Source of the DNA: Larix kaempferi
Taxonomy: Eukaryota > Streptophyta > Pinopsida > Pinales > Pinaceae
Assembly: GCA_027924585.1 (NCBI GenBank)
Contig: BSBM01000140.1
Span: 3,922,001-3,986,000 of the forward strand
Direction of reading: 5' to 3'
DNA length: 64,000 bases
Part shown: in pieces, positions 21,841 through 32,972 of the stretch
Layout of the letters: every line of letters starts with the position of its first letter
Numbering within the stretch: the stretch's first letter is position 1
Made by a program: the position numbers and the translations under genes
Notes under the pieces: model-generated
What the model was told of the DNA's origin: nothing
What the model saw: only the letters and a program-made list of their open reading frames with translations
The model's database searches: none

Positions 21841-23550
21841 ACTTGACTTGGTAAATTGCTTCAAATCTAACCATTTCATCTTTCAACTATACTTTCTCTC
21901 GCCCTAACTTTCCCTTTATGTGTTGCACTCATACAATCCTTTTGTGCCTACAACCAATTCATCATAGATGTCCATATAAAAGGAATCCAATATCTATCCA
22001 AATGCATGGGTGCTCAGCCGCTGTAACTGTCGGTTCTCTAGGAATAATTTTCTCCTACATGGTTCATCAATACATTAAACTCTTCATTGAGCATAACTTG
22101 GACCCAACACTCTAAAATAAATCCATCTAACATTCCCCCTTTAATCAAAGTCTCATCCTCTCTGATTCCTCATCAAGTTAGGCTACAAGTACACCTTCCA
22201 CCCTCATACCTACCCAAGTGGTTCATTTCACAACTTGATGCCAAATCCTCTTCTACACATAAGAGGGACACTTGCTTATAAACACTTGGGGAAATCAAAC
22301 ATTAACTAGGAACCAAAAAATTATGGGATGTCGAGTACCACCTATCATGCACCCCTTACAACACATACTCAATAATTTCAACTTAGATACAAAGACATTC
22401 AATACTTTTATGACAAATTACTTTAACCAATGACTACTTTCTCACTAAAACCATTGTCTTTCCACTACATTTGCTACTCTTTCTTTTACATTCACACATA
22501 AATCCGTCTCTTAATGATTTCTTAGTCACTGAACATGAACTTTAAAAAATATTCCATAAGACCTCCCTTTTAAAAAAACCAATCGTAAATAACTCATTCC
22601 ACTTTTTCTTAAAACGACGTGGCATACAACTTTTTTTTTTTAAATTCCATTAAAAGACTCTCCTTTTCAATGATGTCATTATGACATCTTCATTCGATCA
22701 AAATTAAACTGTAAGGCTTCTCATATCGCAACTTCTCTGCGGAATGGACTTTTAGAGGCGGTAGGAAGGAACCCTTCCACGGGCTCTCTTTACTCCAACG
22801 TGATAGGGTTTTGTTGCACAGTGAATACATTGTCGCCATGCATCCCCACGAAGGAACCCTTCTATTTTGCGTTAACCCTAACATGTTGATTGTCACATTA
22901 TATTTTGATTTAGTGAAATATATAAAAACTATAAGTTAGCACATTGTATTTTGATTTAGCGGAAGATATGAAAACTATAGGCTATAGCTTGCTTTTGAAG
23001 GGAAGATAGAAGGATGGAGGTCGTGGAGGTGAAGGGAGAGCATGAAAAGCAAAGATGAAACACCAAAATAAAATGCATTAAATTTTTTTTAACCAAAAGT
23101 ATTTATACATGTTGTAGAATTCCCAGTCAACATAAAATTTCGCACATCGATGATCGATGGAAAAGATGTTGGAATATGAGACACAAAATGAATTTACAAG
23201 CCATAATTCATAAAACATATTCACGTCCGTGAGGAAATCTTGCATTGGAAAGTTCACATTCTACAATATTTTGTTTGCGCATGTGAAATGCACAATAAGC
23301 TGCCGCGACTCAATGTAATTAAGCATAGGTTGGTGACAATTTAATTCAATAGCTAATTGATTTAATATGCCGTGAAATTTGGATAAAATGGTGAAATTTA
23401 AGTAGTGATAAATTAAATTTTAACGCCCCTTAATTTTTACGTACAGCTACTATAAGAGTTATATCTTTTAAGAAACAAAATATACATTTTTTTTTGCTAG
23501 TAGTCTAAGTCTTAGTTAGGCTTATAAATAGTCATCAGAGACTCCCAAAT
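21841..23550. other. Anonymous sequence
   Basis: No gene recognised. A roughly 45-bp direct repeat (CACATTATATTTTGATTTAG and CACATTGTATTTTGATTTAG, each followed by a similar TATGAAAACTATAG-type tail) lies at about 22892-22985. A second run similar to the LTR-adjacent purine tract (minus AAAGGGGGAATG) occurs at about 22130. Confidence 0.5.
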
Positions 23551-23559
23551 TATATCTAT

Positions 23560-24375
23560 AAAACTCAATTTGTGTTTTTGCAAATGTCTTTGTAAATGCA
23601 TCAACTAATTGTTATTGAGACTTATAAAACTCAAGACTCATCACATGATCATTCACTATCTCTCTAATAAAATGAAGTTTGATGTCTATATGTTATTGCT
23701 CTTATGAAATACTCGATTCTTCGATAAAGCAATTGCTTATTTATTGTTGCAGAAAGAATGAGTTGGATCTTCTTGCTCTTGCTATGCATATGATAATAAT
23801 GTTCACATCTAAAGAAATTGACATGTTGTTGACATTGCTACTATGTATTTTGCTTCATTTGAGGATATAGTAACTTTTGGCTTCTTCTTTGACAACCATG
23901 CTACAACAATTGAACTAGGATTAAACACATAACTTGATGTGTTTTTTCAATCATTAACACTTCCTGCAAAATCACTGTTAGTAAAACCATACCATTTAAA
24001 ATCTAAACTTGATGAATATTACATATTGTGTTGTATGTACATTGTATCACAAAATTTTCTTTCTGACTTGTGAATGTGTCGACTTTGGTATTTCCATATA
24101 CCTAGAAATCAAACTTATGACATACATAATATCAGGTGTAATTGCTATCAAGTATATTAAGATTCCAACCGCGACAAGAATGAGTTTTGTTACCATATGG
24201 ATAGCTAACTCCACAAGCTATTGGAACTACAACATGTACACCCAAAATACCATCAACTAGTGCAAGCACACCTCATTTGAGAACTTCAAGAACTTTTGTG
24301 CATTGAGAGTCATCAAGACATGTATATCACCAGTCATCATATTCCTAGGTAAGTACTGAGTCTAATCCGGTAATT
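23560..24375 (-). pseudogene. Copia RT C-terminus and RNase H fragment, minus strand
   Basis: Minus-strand translation gives copia landmarks in order: SRYMEIPKSTH near 24100, KWYGFTNSDFAGSVND near 23990, VVAWLSKKK near 23890, and the INIK-H-F-type RNase H end near 23680. Stops and indels are frequent. It points away from the plus-strand fragment of the same family that begins at 24500, so two copies sit tail-out in inverted order. No LTR is visible at either end. Confidence 0.75.
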
Positions 24376-24499
24376 GCATCATTGAGAACTAGGATTAGAG
24401 AGTAGAAAATAAAAATTTTAAATCAAATTTATGATCATTAGAATGATGAAATAAATGAAAATGTATATATCCATTATTTGCATACCATCTACCAATGAA

Positions 24500-25757
24500 T
24501 GAATAAATTGCACCGATTAAAAGAAATGATACTTGGAAGTTGACAAATTTACTAGAAGACAAAGGTTGTATAGGTGTTAGGTGGATTTATAAGACAAATG
24601 TTTTATTGTTGATGGAGAAGTGTTAAAACACAAGGTGACACTTGTTTCTCGAGGGTTCAATCAACAACCGATAGTTGATTATATTGATACATTCATACCT
24701 ATTGCAAGACTTGATGCAGTTAGACTTGTGTTATCTATTGCAACACAAAATAATTGGAAAGTGTATCAAATAGATGCAAATTATGTATTTTTAAATGGGT
24801 TTTGAGAAGAAGAAGTGCATGACAAACAAGAAATTGGTTAAGTTAGTGGTCATGAATACAAGTTGTAAATATTAAAGAAGGATTTGTATGGATTGAAGCA
24901 AGCATTGAGATTCTGGTATAGCAGAATCAATGCATTTAATTAGCAATGGTTTCAACAAAAGTGTTAATGAACCAACAATGTACCTAAAGGTAAATGAAGG
25001 AGAAATTATCATAATTTGTTTGTATGTTGAGGATCTCAATTTTATTGGAAATATGTCCATAAAATAAATCAAAACAACAATGGAAAGTGAAGTTGATATG
25101 ATAGATTTAGGCCCAATGAAATATTTTCTCGAAATTGAAGTTAAGCAATCTAAAAATGTTATTTGTATATTTCAATATAAGTATGCCAATGATATTTTTA
25201 GAAGGTTTAGAATGTTGAATTATAAATCAACAATAATTCTAGTTGCAACATGAACCAAATTAAGTAAGAATGTCAAAAGATCAATGGTTGATCCAACACT
25301 TATTAGGAGGTTGGTTTGAAGCTTATTGTACTTGACAACAACTTGAGCTGACAATATTTATGTTGTAAATTTGATTTCTAGGTATATGAAATTTCCAAAG
25401 TCAACACATTGGCAAGTCAAAAAAAAATATTTTTGAGATATATTGCAGGTACAATAGAGTTTAGAAAATTCATCAAGTTCAATTTTTTAATTGTATGGTT
25501 TCATTTACAGTGGTTTTGTAGGAAGCGTTAATGATTGAAAAAACACATCATGCAATTTTTTTAATCTTGGCTCAGGTGTTGTAGCATGATTTTAAAATAA
25601 GCAACCGATAGTGACCATATCCTCGCTGAATAAAAATACATAGCAACAATGTCTACTGCATGTCAATTCATTTGGAAGCAAAGAGTATTATCAAATATAC
25701 AATAGGAGAAAAAAAAGCCAACACATATTTTTTGCAACAATAAATCAACAATTGCTT
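24500..25757 (+). pseudogene. Copia reverse transcriptase and RNase H fragment, plus strand
   Basis: Recognisable pieces are WKLTNLLEDKGCIGVRWIYK (about 24530), VTLVSRGFNQQ and ARLDAVRLVLSIA (24640-24750), LNGF and LYGLKQA (24790-24905), DLGPMKYFLEIEVKQSK (25105) and an RNase H part with SVND and ATINQQL near 25740. The best open piece is 24620-24805. Many stops and shifts are present. It ends abruptly at about 25757, where the LINE 5' region begins, so the LINE or a deletion truncated it. Confidence 0.8.
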
Positions 25758-25941
25758 TGGGTGGGTGCAAAAATTTTCTCCCCCAAAAAATTGCAATGGG
25801 GTTGCGCTAGCGAAGAAAAAAAACAATGCGCACACACCTAAGGAAGCACACATAGATAGAAAAAAAATGACAACCAACAAAAAATGATGAGAAAAATAGG
25901 ATGAAACCATTGGCTCTTCTCCTACTGTGACCCTCCCCTGC

Positions 25942-27470
25942 CATGGTTGGTATCATGGCCTCCTCAGAGGGAGGGGTAGGAGACCCTTCTCAAGCACCGC
26001 CTTCTATGGATTTGCTGCCTACTAATAATCCCTTTACCATAACTCTGAAGATTTGGTCGGAAGATATCCCTATCTCAGGCATTGATGCTCCTTCAAACCC
26101 ATAAAAAATACAATAGCCTCTAGCTCCAACAATGGTCCTTTAGATACGAGGATATGTATTTCCAAAACACCTAAATGGTCATGCATCGCCCTTCCAACAA
26201 AGCTAACAAATGCGAGAACTCAAAAAATGAGAGATCATGCTCTCATTTGTAGAATTCATTACTATATAGCCTATAAAGTAGGCTCTAAGAGGTTGAATCT
26301 TGGCCAAATAGAAATCAAAACCCCACTTTGATCTCCAACTGGGATCAAAAGGGTTTTTGACCATTATCTTCCATCGGCTAGATGATAAAACTAGGGTTGA
26401 AGATGATGGACCATAATTTTTCAACTTAGCCAGACTATACCTCCGCAACTAGACGAAAAGCTTTATCCAGGACAAGGAAGATTTCACATGGGTGCCGGTG
26501 AGGATCCGTATGTACTCCCTGCCACGGGAATACTGGGATTAAGATATGGTCAGAGACATAAGAAACACCCTTGGTAGCTATGTCAACTCTGTTGAACATA
26601 CCAGGCTCAACAAGTATACCTCATGTGCATGAATCTATGTTTACATTCACATTGCTCAGGCCCTCCCAGACTTGGTCATCCTCATGCATGGGGACGCTGA
26701 ATGGATACAATTTCTAGACTACAAGCATGTTCCCTTCAGATGTCGTAAGCAACACGAAACCAGACATCAGTATAGGGACTTCCCCCCTGAACCAGTCTAC
26801 ACCTAATGGTCCATCCACCAATGGAAAAGATGAAGAAGGATTTCAAAAAGATGGAAAGAATAAATGACACAACCACAAGCCACCTATTCCCTCTGGGGAT
26901 AAACCTTCAGATGGTCCCACTACTACCAATAGATTTGCAGCTGTGGCAGAAAGACTGGAAGACCCCTCTGTAGGGTAAAAGAATGAAGCACCTGATCCCA
27001 AAATTCTTCACTTAGAACACCTAAAGGACCAAACGTTTGAAAAAGCTATTGATCTCTTGAATTCCCCAAGGCCAGATCCTCCAGCTACAAAAGTTGTTGC
27101 CGTCATGAAAGAGACCGCAATTCTTGCACAAAAAATTATCATGGGCCCTAAAATTCGGATGGATGAAGAAATGTGTGATACTGAACTCGAAGACCTTGAT
27201 ATTTTAGGCCTTGAAGAAGCATGGGCCAAGAAAGCATATAGCTCTATCCCACCAAGGAAGATCTAACTCCTAAAGGGAGCTCTAGCTTGCACGAAAGTGC
27301 AATAAAAATTGTAGTACTCAACACACCTCAAAAGGATAAAGATAAGGCTCAGAAAGATAACAATAAACGAGGGTGCAAGACGGATCTCCAATGGGTAAGC
27401 ATACTTGGCACTAGGGTAATTGAGTCATTGAAATATGCACAGTAATAGAATTCTTTCCCACCTCTCTTCC
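25942..27470 (+). pseudogene. LINE ORF1, gag-like nucleic-acid-binding protein
   Basis: From the ATG at 25942 (MVGIMASSEGG) the frame is broken many times. Diagnostic pieces are WVPVRIRMYSLPREYWD (about 26490), the DUF4283-type region, and a degenerate CCHC knuckle, FRCRKQHETRHQYRDF (about 26735), where the second and last cysteines and one histidine are altered. The C-terminal part includes an open piece at 27057-27266. In plant LINEs this protein binds the element RNA. Here it is inactive. Confidence 0.75.
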
Positions 27471-27478
27471 GGTTCCCA

Positions 27479-27944
27479 ATGAAGCTAATCTACTGGAATG
27501 TAAGAGGCCTAAATGGACCCTCAAAGCATAGAATGCTAAAATGGAAAATCCGCGAAGATATGCTTACTATCCTCTTTTTGCAGGAGACCAAGTGCTCTAG
27601 TTCTACTCTTCTAACCCGCATGGACAAACTATGGAAAGGTTTCTAGGGGATGGCCATTGAATCCATGGGGGCCTTTGGTGGCCTAGCCATTGCATGGAGT
27701 CCCACCCTTATTTCATTGGGATATTTTTCCTCCACTGGTCAGTCCTTCTCTTCCTCATTTCATCTTATTGGAACTAGTATTCATGGGTTTCTTTTGAATG
27801 TCTATGGGCCCCAACCCCATGTCCTTAAACTTCATCTACTTCACTAATTGGACTAGTTTACATATCAACACCAGGAATCCCCTCTCATCATTGGAGGGGA
27901 TTCCAACTTGATTACCTCCCTCAAGAAGAAGAAAGGAGGAAGAA
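27479..27944 (+). pseudogene. LINE ORF2, AP endonuclease domain, 5' part
   Basis: The ATG at 27479 begins MKLIYWNVRGLNGPSKHRML, with the catalytic Asn in WNVRG. It continues to FLQETKCSS with the catalytic Glu in QETK, then GGLAIAWSP, LLNVYGPQ and IIGGDSNL, the last with the GD(F/S)N motif. At least two nonsense codons occur, at about 27643 and 27846. G2 cuts it at 27944, and the same frame family resumes at 32973. Confidence 0.85.
27940..27944. other. Target-site duplication AAGAA, left copy (G2)
   Basis: AAGAA precedes the G2 5' LTR and is repeated at 32973-32977 after the 3' LTR. Confidence 0.92.
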
Positions 27945-28473
27945 TGATCCACTCAGCAGTTGGCATTGTTTTCGGATGCTAACATCAACTACGACAAGTC
28001 ATCGACTTCGACACAACTTCGATAGGTTTCAACTTTGACACGACTTCGATAAACTCAACAACTTCAAAAAGTTCGGTAACCTCAACAGTCTCGCAACGTT
28101 GACATGCAGCATCGGCTTGCAACTTGCAACTGTCGAACTTCGACAGACTATCTCTCTATCTTCCCGTCGAATGTAACGGTTGAAGTTTCGAAACTGTTCT
28201 AACTTCTCTTGTAACTAGACGTGATGAGTAGGAACCCAAGCATCTCAGCATTATTTATAAGCATGTAAACTATTGTAATATACAGTGTTATGATATTTAC
28301 ATCTAGTAATAGGGAACTCAGTTCACATTCTTGCCTATTGTCTGTGAATGTATGTTTATGTGCATAGTGTATTCCTACTTTGCTTATTCTACTTCTTATG
28401 CTTCCTCCTTAACAGAGCCGAGTCATTTAGTTGAACTATTGTCCCCCTTGTGCACCTGGGAACGTGTGGATTA
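27945..28473 (+). repeat. G2 5' LTR (529 bp)
   Basis: It runs from TGATCCACTCAGC to GTGGATTA (TGGATCA in sister copies). It is rich in GACTTCGAC-like short words. Confidence 0.9.
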
Positions 28474-28474
28474 T

Positions 28475-28488
28475 TGGTATCAGATAGC
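28475..28488 (+). promoter_or_regulatory. G2 primer-binding site
   Basis: TGGTATCAGATAGC starts one base after the LTR. It is iMet-tRNA type with a small disruption after the tenth base. Confidence 0.85.
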
Positions 28489-28546
28489 ATCAACTTTGTT
28501 CGTGCTTAAGTTTTGCATAGACACTTCCATCGAAGTTACTTGACTT

Positions 28547-29465
28547 ATGTCGGTTCAAACACGCTCGCAAACTCCGCAATCCAAGCATACACTAACTCTA
28601 GAGATGGCAGAAGAAACAGGAGATAGACATGCAATCGTTGAGACAAAGAAACTCATAGAGAAAGCGCTGGATCGAAAATGAAATGAAACGTTTGCCTAGT
28701 TCAATGAGATTCTCACATGATTTGCTTTGACATCAGGAGGATTTCTGACAAGAATTAACTCCAATAAAATCAGCCCCTTCAAATTACAAATGAATTTGGA
28801 CATACCAAATATAGAAGGCAAGATTGACACGGACTCCGTCAACAATTGGGTACAACAATTTGAATCCTATTACTCTATGAATCAACTCTTGGAAGCTGAG
28901 AATATCACCATTGCATCCTTAAATATGTCAACATATGTGCATTGCTAGTGGGAGAACCTCTCGACAAAGATGGAGAAAAGCGGAGATGCCATAGACACAT
29001 GGGAGAAATTTGTCGAATACATCTGGAAGGAATTTTACCTGCCCAAGTACCTTGAACAACATTATAAGAAGTGGTAGCAGCTAAGGAAATGGAAAGATCA
29101 GTCAGAAAAGAGTTACACCGATGAGTTTTATAGAGTCATGGCTATACTTGGCATTTAAGAAGAAGAAAAAATTCTTATTCTGAAGTACGTCAGTGGATCA
29201 TCCCAGTACATTTAGTAGGAGATCGATTTTTTGTCTTTCAACACGCTCGCATATGCATTCCACTATGCTAGCAAAATCTAAGCCAAACAAAAGGGAAAAG
29301 TATGCTTCACGACTAAATCGTCAAGATGACCACCCGACAAGAAGGCAGCAGCCGACTTCAACAAGTCAAAATATTCACAGCCAACTCCACCAAAGCCAGA
29401 TCACAGAAAAAATCCTTTTCATAAAAGGGAACATAGCAAACAACCCCTATCAGAAAATGGTGTGA
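28547..29465 (+). pseudogene. G2 gag
   Basis: The ATG at 28547 (MSVQTRSQTPQSKHT) is equivalent to the G3 start at 56012. A stop near 28679 and several others follow. The piece at 28727-28948 has SNKISPFKLQMNLDIPNIEG, and near 29460 there is a degenerate WC-x2-H-type zinc motif like that of G3. It is inactive. Confidence 0.82.
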
Positions 29466-29520
29466 TTCCCATCACTCATGTTGGCATGATACATCTGAAT
29501 GCAAATCCCGTAAGACCTTT

Positions 29521-30030
29521 TTGGAAAAAGTATCAACATCTGACGCATTCAACAAGACTGTGGTAGAATCTGACCTAGACACAATGACCATTTTGACATC
29601 GAAATCAACATCGAGAACCATAGTATCCTTGAGTATCGTTGACAAGGAGGAACGAGAGCACCTATTCCATACATTGATATGGGTTCAAAACAAACCATTA
29701 CATCTGATTGTGGACAACGAAATCCAGAAAAACATTGTTTCTGAAGAACTTGTGAAGAAACTATGTCTTGTTACCACTCCGCATCCTCAACCTTACAACA
29801 TCGGTTGGATGAAGGATGGACAATATCTAAGGATCACTTGACAATGCAAGTTCTCCTACTTCATAAATCCTTTTGAAGATGAAGTACGCTGCGACATGGC
29901 ACCACTCTTTGTAGCCGATGCCCTATTTGGGAAACCTTACCTATGGGATCTCCATGGACGTTATTAGTCACGGAATCATAAGGTGATTGTCAGAATTCAG
30001 AATCAATGGTACGTCATACCAGAATGACAA
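29521..30030 (+). pseudogene. G2 retropepsin-like protease
   Basis: The frame 29521-29841 includes LHLIVDNEIQKNIVSEELVK, the active-site region in which the usual D-(S/T)-G has become D-N-E. It is followed by GWMKDGQYLRIT and, after a stop, APLFVADALFGKPYLWDLHG. It is homologous to G1 1465-975 and G3 56856-57300. Confidence 0.8.
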
Positions 30031-30239
30031 CCTACACCAATGGTTGCAATGATATCTAATAAACAAACGAAGAAGCTCATCAATCATGCTCAAAATTTCG
30101 CAAGACTACAACAACTAGTCGATTCGCCGACTAGTGCAGCTCCTGACAGAAGCAACAGATTGACAATATTCTTGATGAGTACGAGAACCTATTCCAAGTT
30201 ACAGATGGAGTACCTTGACATTTCCAGGTAAAACACTCT

Positions 30240-31135
30240 ATTGAAATTGCTCCTCATTCTTCATTACCTAACACATCTATCTACATAAGATCCATTCTCG
30301 AAAATGAAGAGATTCACAAACAAATCCAATATTTGATCGACAAAGGTCATATTCGACCCAACTCCTCCCCTTCTGGAAGTCCCGTCACCCTCGTTCCAAA
30401 GAAAGACGGGACTTGGCGCATGTACATCGACTATAGGGCCCTCAACAAAATTTCAGTGAAGAATAGGTACCCTCTGTCATGGATAGACGAGATCATCAAC
30501 TGTATGAAAGGTGCTACATTCTTTACTAAGCTCGACCTCAAGTTGGTATATCATAATATTACAAGTGAGCCCTCAGATGTATGGAAAACTGCTTTCAATA
30601 CCAAGGAAGGATTGTTTGAATGGTTCTCCATGCCTTATGGCTTAACCAATGCACCCGCAACCTTCATGTGATACATGGACAACATTCTTCAACATTTCAT
30701 AGGAAAATGGGTCATTGTCTATCTCGATGACATATTTATTTTCAGTCGATCATGGGAAGAACATGTCAGACAACCAACAAGTCCTCGACACTCTCCAACA
30801 ACATCGAATCTACTTGAACATAGACAAGTGTTCCTTTACGATGACCAGTATCAAATACTTGGGGTTTGTAATTGACTCTTGAGGCATTCACGTCGACGTA
30901 GACAAAGTACAAATTCTCAAAGATTGGCCCATTCCTTAAAGCATTCAAGAAATTATAAGTTTTCTTGGTTTGGCGAATTTCTATCGATGATTTATACTCG
31001 GATTCAATCATATAGCCTGGCCGTTGAATCAGATGACGAAGGAAAATGGGAGAACTATCTTCAAATGAACATTGACACAACAAGAAACTTTCGACTAGCT
31101 CAAACACAATATCTGCACTGCCCAAGTACTTATGT
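30240..31135 (+). pseudogene. G2 reverse transcriptase
   Basis: It carries LIDKGHIRPNSSPSGSPVTL, VPKKDGTWRMYIDYRALN and FFTKLDLKLVYHNI (the first catalytic Asp lies in the LDLK block). Then comes [10 protein letters not shown], followed by a stop at 30669, and WVIVYLDDIFIFSRSWEEHV with the YLDD catalytic box near 30720. Frameshifts follow at about 30775. The RNase H that should come next is deleted. Confidence 0.9.
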
Positions 31136-31199
31136 TACCTGATTTGCATAAGCCCTTCGAGATTGAGATGGACGCATCAGACTATGCCTTGGGAACAAT

Positions 31200-32300
31200 G
31201 ATCACTCAACAAGTACATTCGGTCATGCATGGTTTGTGCCATTGCTAAACCGCCTAATCAACGAGAGAGATTGTACACACCTTTTCTGGTTCCTAGTCAA
31301 CCATGGGAATCTATTTCTACGGACTACTTGATGGGATATCCTAATACCAAACATCTGCATGACGCAATATTAGTAGTATTCAATATATTTACCAAGATGG
31401 ATATTCTCATTCCATGCAAGAAGATGACGACAACGCAGCAGACCGCTCAGCTCTTCTTTGAACATGTCTAGAAACACTATGGTTTACCAATAACCATCAT
31501 TTTCGACTGAGATGCCATATTTTTTAGCATATTTTGGAAGAATCTCTGGTAGCATCTCGACACAAGACTCTCATTGTCGACATCTTTCCATCCTCAGACA
31601 GACAGATAGACGAAAGTTGTGAATCGCTTGGTAGTACAGTTGCTTCACATGTACAACCACAAGCATCGACGAAGATGGGATGGCAGTCTTCCATACATAC
31701 AACACACTTACAAATCTGCTCGGCACAAGTCTACGGGAAAGAGTGAATCTGAGATCTGTTATGGATTTCAATCCTCAATGCCTATCGACTTTATCAGCTC
31801 TTTTACCCAGTTGAATGACAATGACCAGAACCAGCGGGAAGTTGACAAATCAATCAAGTTTCGAGATCAAATTTGTCACATCTAGAGAGAAGCACAGGAA
31901 ATGTTGCAACGAGCAAACGCAAAAGCTAAGGCCCAACATGATAAGCATTGTATCCCTCATCCATTTCAAATTAGGGATAAGGTATGGTTACATCTCAAGA
32001 AGGAATGCTTCATTTGTCCATATAAGAAGTTGAAACCTTTGAGATATGGTCCATACAGTATCCTTCAGCAGATTGGCGAAAACTCTTTCTAGCTTGACAT
32101 TCCTTCATGCCTGGGTCTACATCCAGAATTCAATGGGTCTACATCCAGAATTCAATGTGGATCTATTTCAACCATACCATGGACCACTGTTGGAACAGAA
32201 CGACTTGCAAACAACAAGATCCGAAGACATCCATGCATATGTTCAGGGGCCTCTTCCTTGCGACACTATTGTGGGACGATGACTACGTCATACAAGGATG
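31200..32300 (+). pseudogene. G2 integrase (core and C-terminus)
   Basis: After the deletion junction the frame resumes at the integrase zinc-finger end (CAIAKPPNQRERLY). It continues with the core (PWESISTDYLMGYPNTKH, catalytic Asp in STDYL) and, through several frames, NPQKH-type and ICYGFQSSMPIDF pieces, then IRDKVWLHLKKE and GPYSILQQIGENSF of the C-terminal domain. A perfect 22-bp tandem duplication lies at 32112-32155. It is inactive. Confidence 0.85.
32112..32155 (+). repeat. Perfect 22-bp tandem duplication in G2
   Basis: TGGGTCTACATCCAGAATTC plus AA occurs twice in direct succession with no mismatch. It probably arose recently by slippage, since its surroundings are strongly diverged. 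Confidence 0.9.
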
Positions 32301-32430
32301 AACACAATTCCCTTGTTTCAGGTTGCCAAATTTGGACAACTCACATCCCAAGGAAAATGGTAATTTGCTATTGAATTAACCAACAAGTTTCCTCACCTGA
32401 CCGAGCAAACAATGGGGACCATTGTTTCTT

Positions 32431-32443
32431 AAGGAAGGAGGTA
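32431..32443 (+). promoter_or_regulatory. G2 polypurine tract
   Basis: AAGGAAGGAGGTA directly precedes the 3' LTR (TGATCCATTC). Confidence 0.8.
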
Positions 32444-32972
32444 TGATCCATTCAGCAGTTGGCATTGTTGTCGGATGCTAACATCAACTGCGACAAGTCA
32501 TTGACTTCGACACAACTTCGACAAGTTTTGACTTCGACACGACTTTGAGAAAATCAACAACTTTGACAAGTTCAACGACCTCAACAGTCTCGCGACTTCG
32601 ACATGTAGCATCGACTTGCAACTTACAATTGCCAAAATTCGACAGACTATTTCTATGTCTTCCAGTCAACTGTAATGGTTGAAATTCCGAAACCGTTATA
32701 ACTTCTCTTGTAACTGAACGTAATGGGAAGGAACCCAAGCATCTCATCATTCTATATAAGCATGTAAAATATTGTAATATACAATGTTATGATCTTTACA
32801 TTCAGTAATAGAGAACTCAGTTTGCATTCCTGCATATTATCTATGAATATATGTTTATGTGCGTAATGTATTCCTACTTTGCTTATTCTACTTCCTATGC
32901 TTCCGCCATAACAAAGCTGACTCATTCCGTCGAACTCTTGTCCCCCTCATGCACTTAGGTGCATATGAATCA
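32444..32972 (+). repeat. G2 3' LTR (529 bp)
   Basis: It starts TGATCCATTCAGCAG and ends TATGAATCA, followed by the AAGAA duplication. Its length equals that of the 5' LTR. Confidence 0.9.

Larger units (their letters stand above)
27945..32972 (+). mobile_element. Ty3/gypsy element copy G2 (5028 bp), both LTRs, nested in LINE
   Basis: It has LTRs of equal length (529 bp each), a primer site after the 5' LTR, gag, protease, RT and part of integrase, and a polypurine tract before the 3' LTR. The flanking AAGAA is perfect. Compared with G3 it lacks the RNase H domain and the start of integrase (junction near 31220). By eye the first 120 bp of the two LTRs differ at around a tenth of positions, more than the copia LTRs, so this insertion seems older. 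Confidence 0.93.

Noticed and set aside
22690-22896. 68-aa minus ORF near a GC-richer patch
   Set aside because: No motif, no paralogue, no regulatory context. Not distinguishable from chance.
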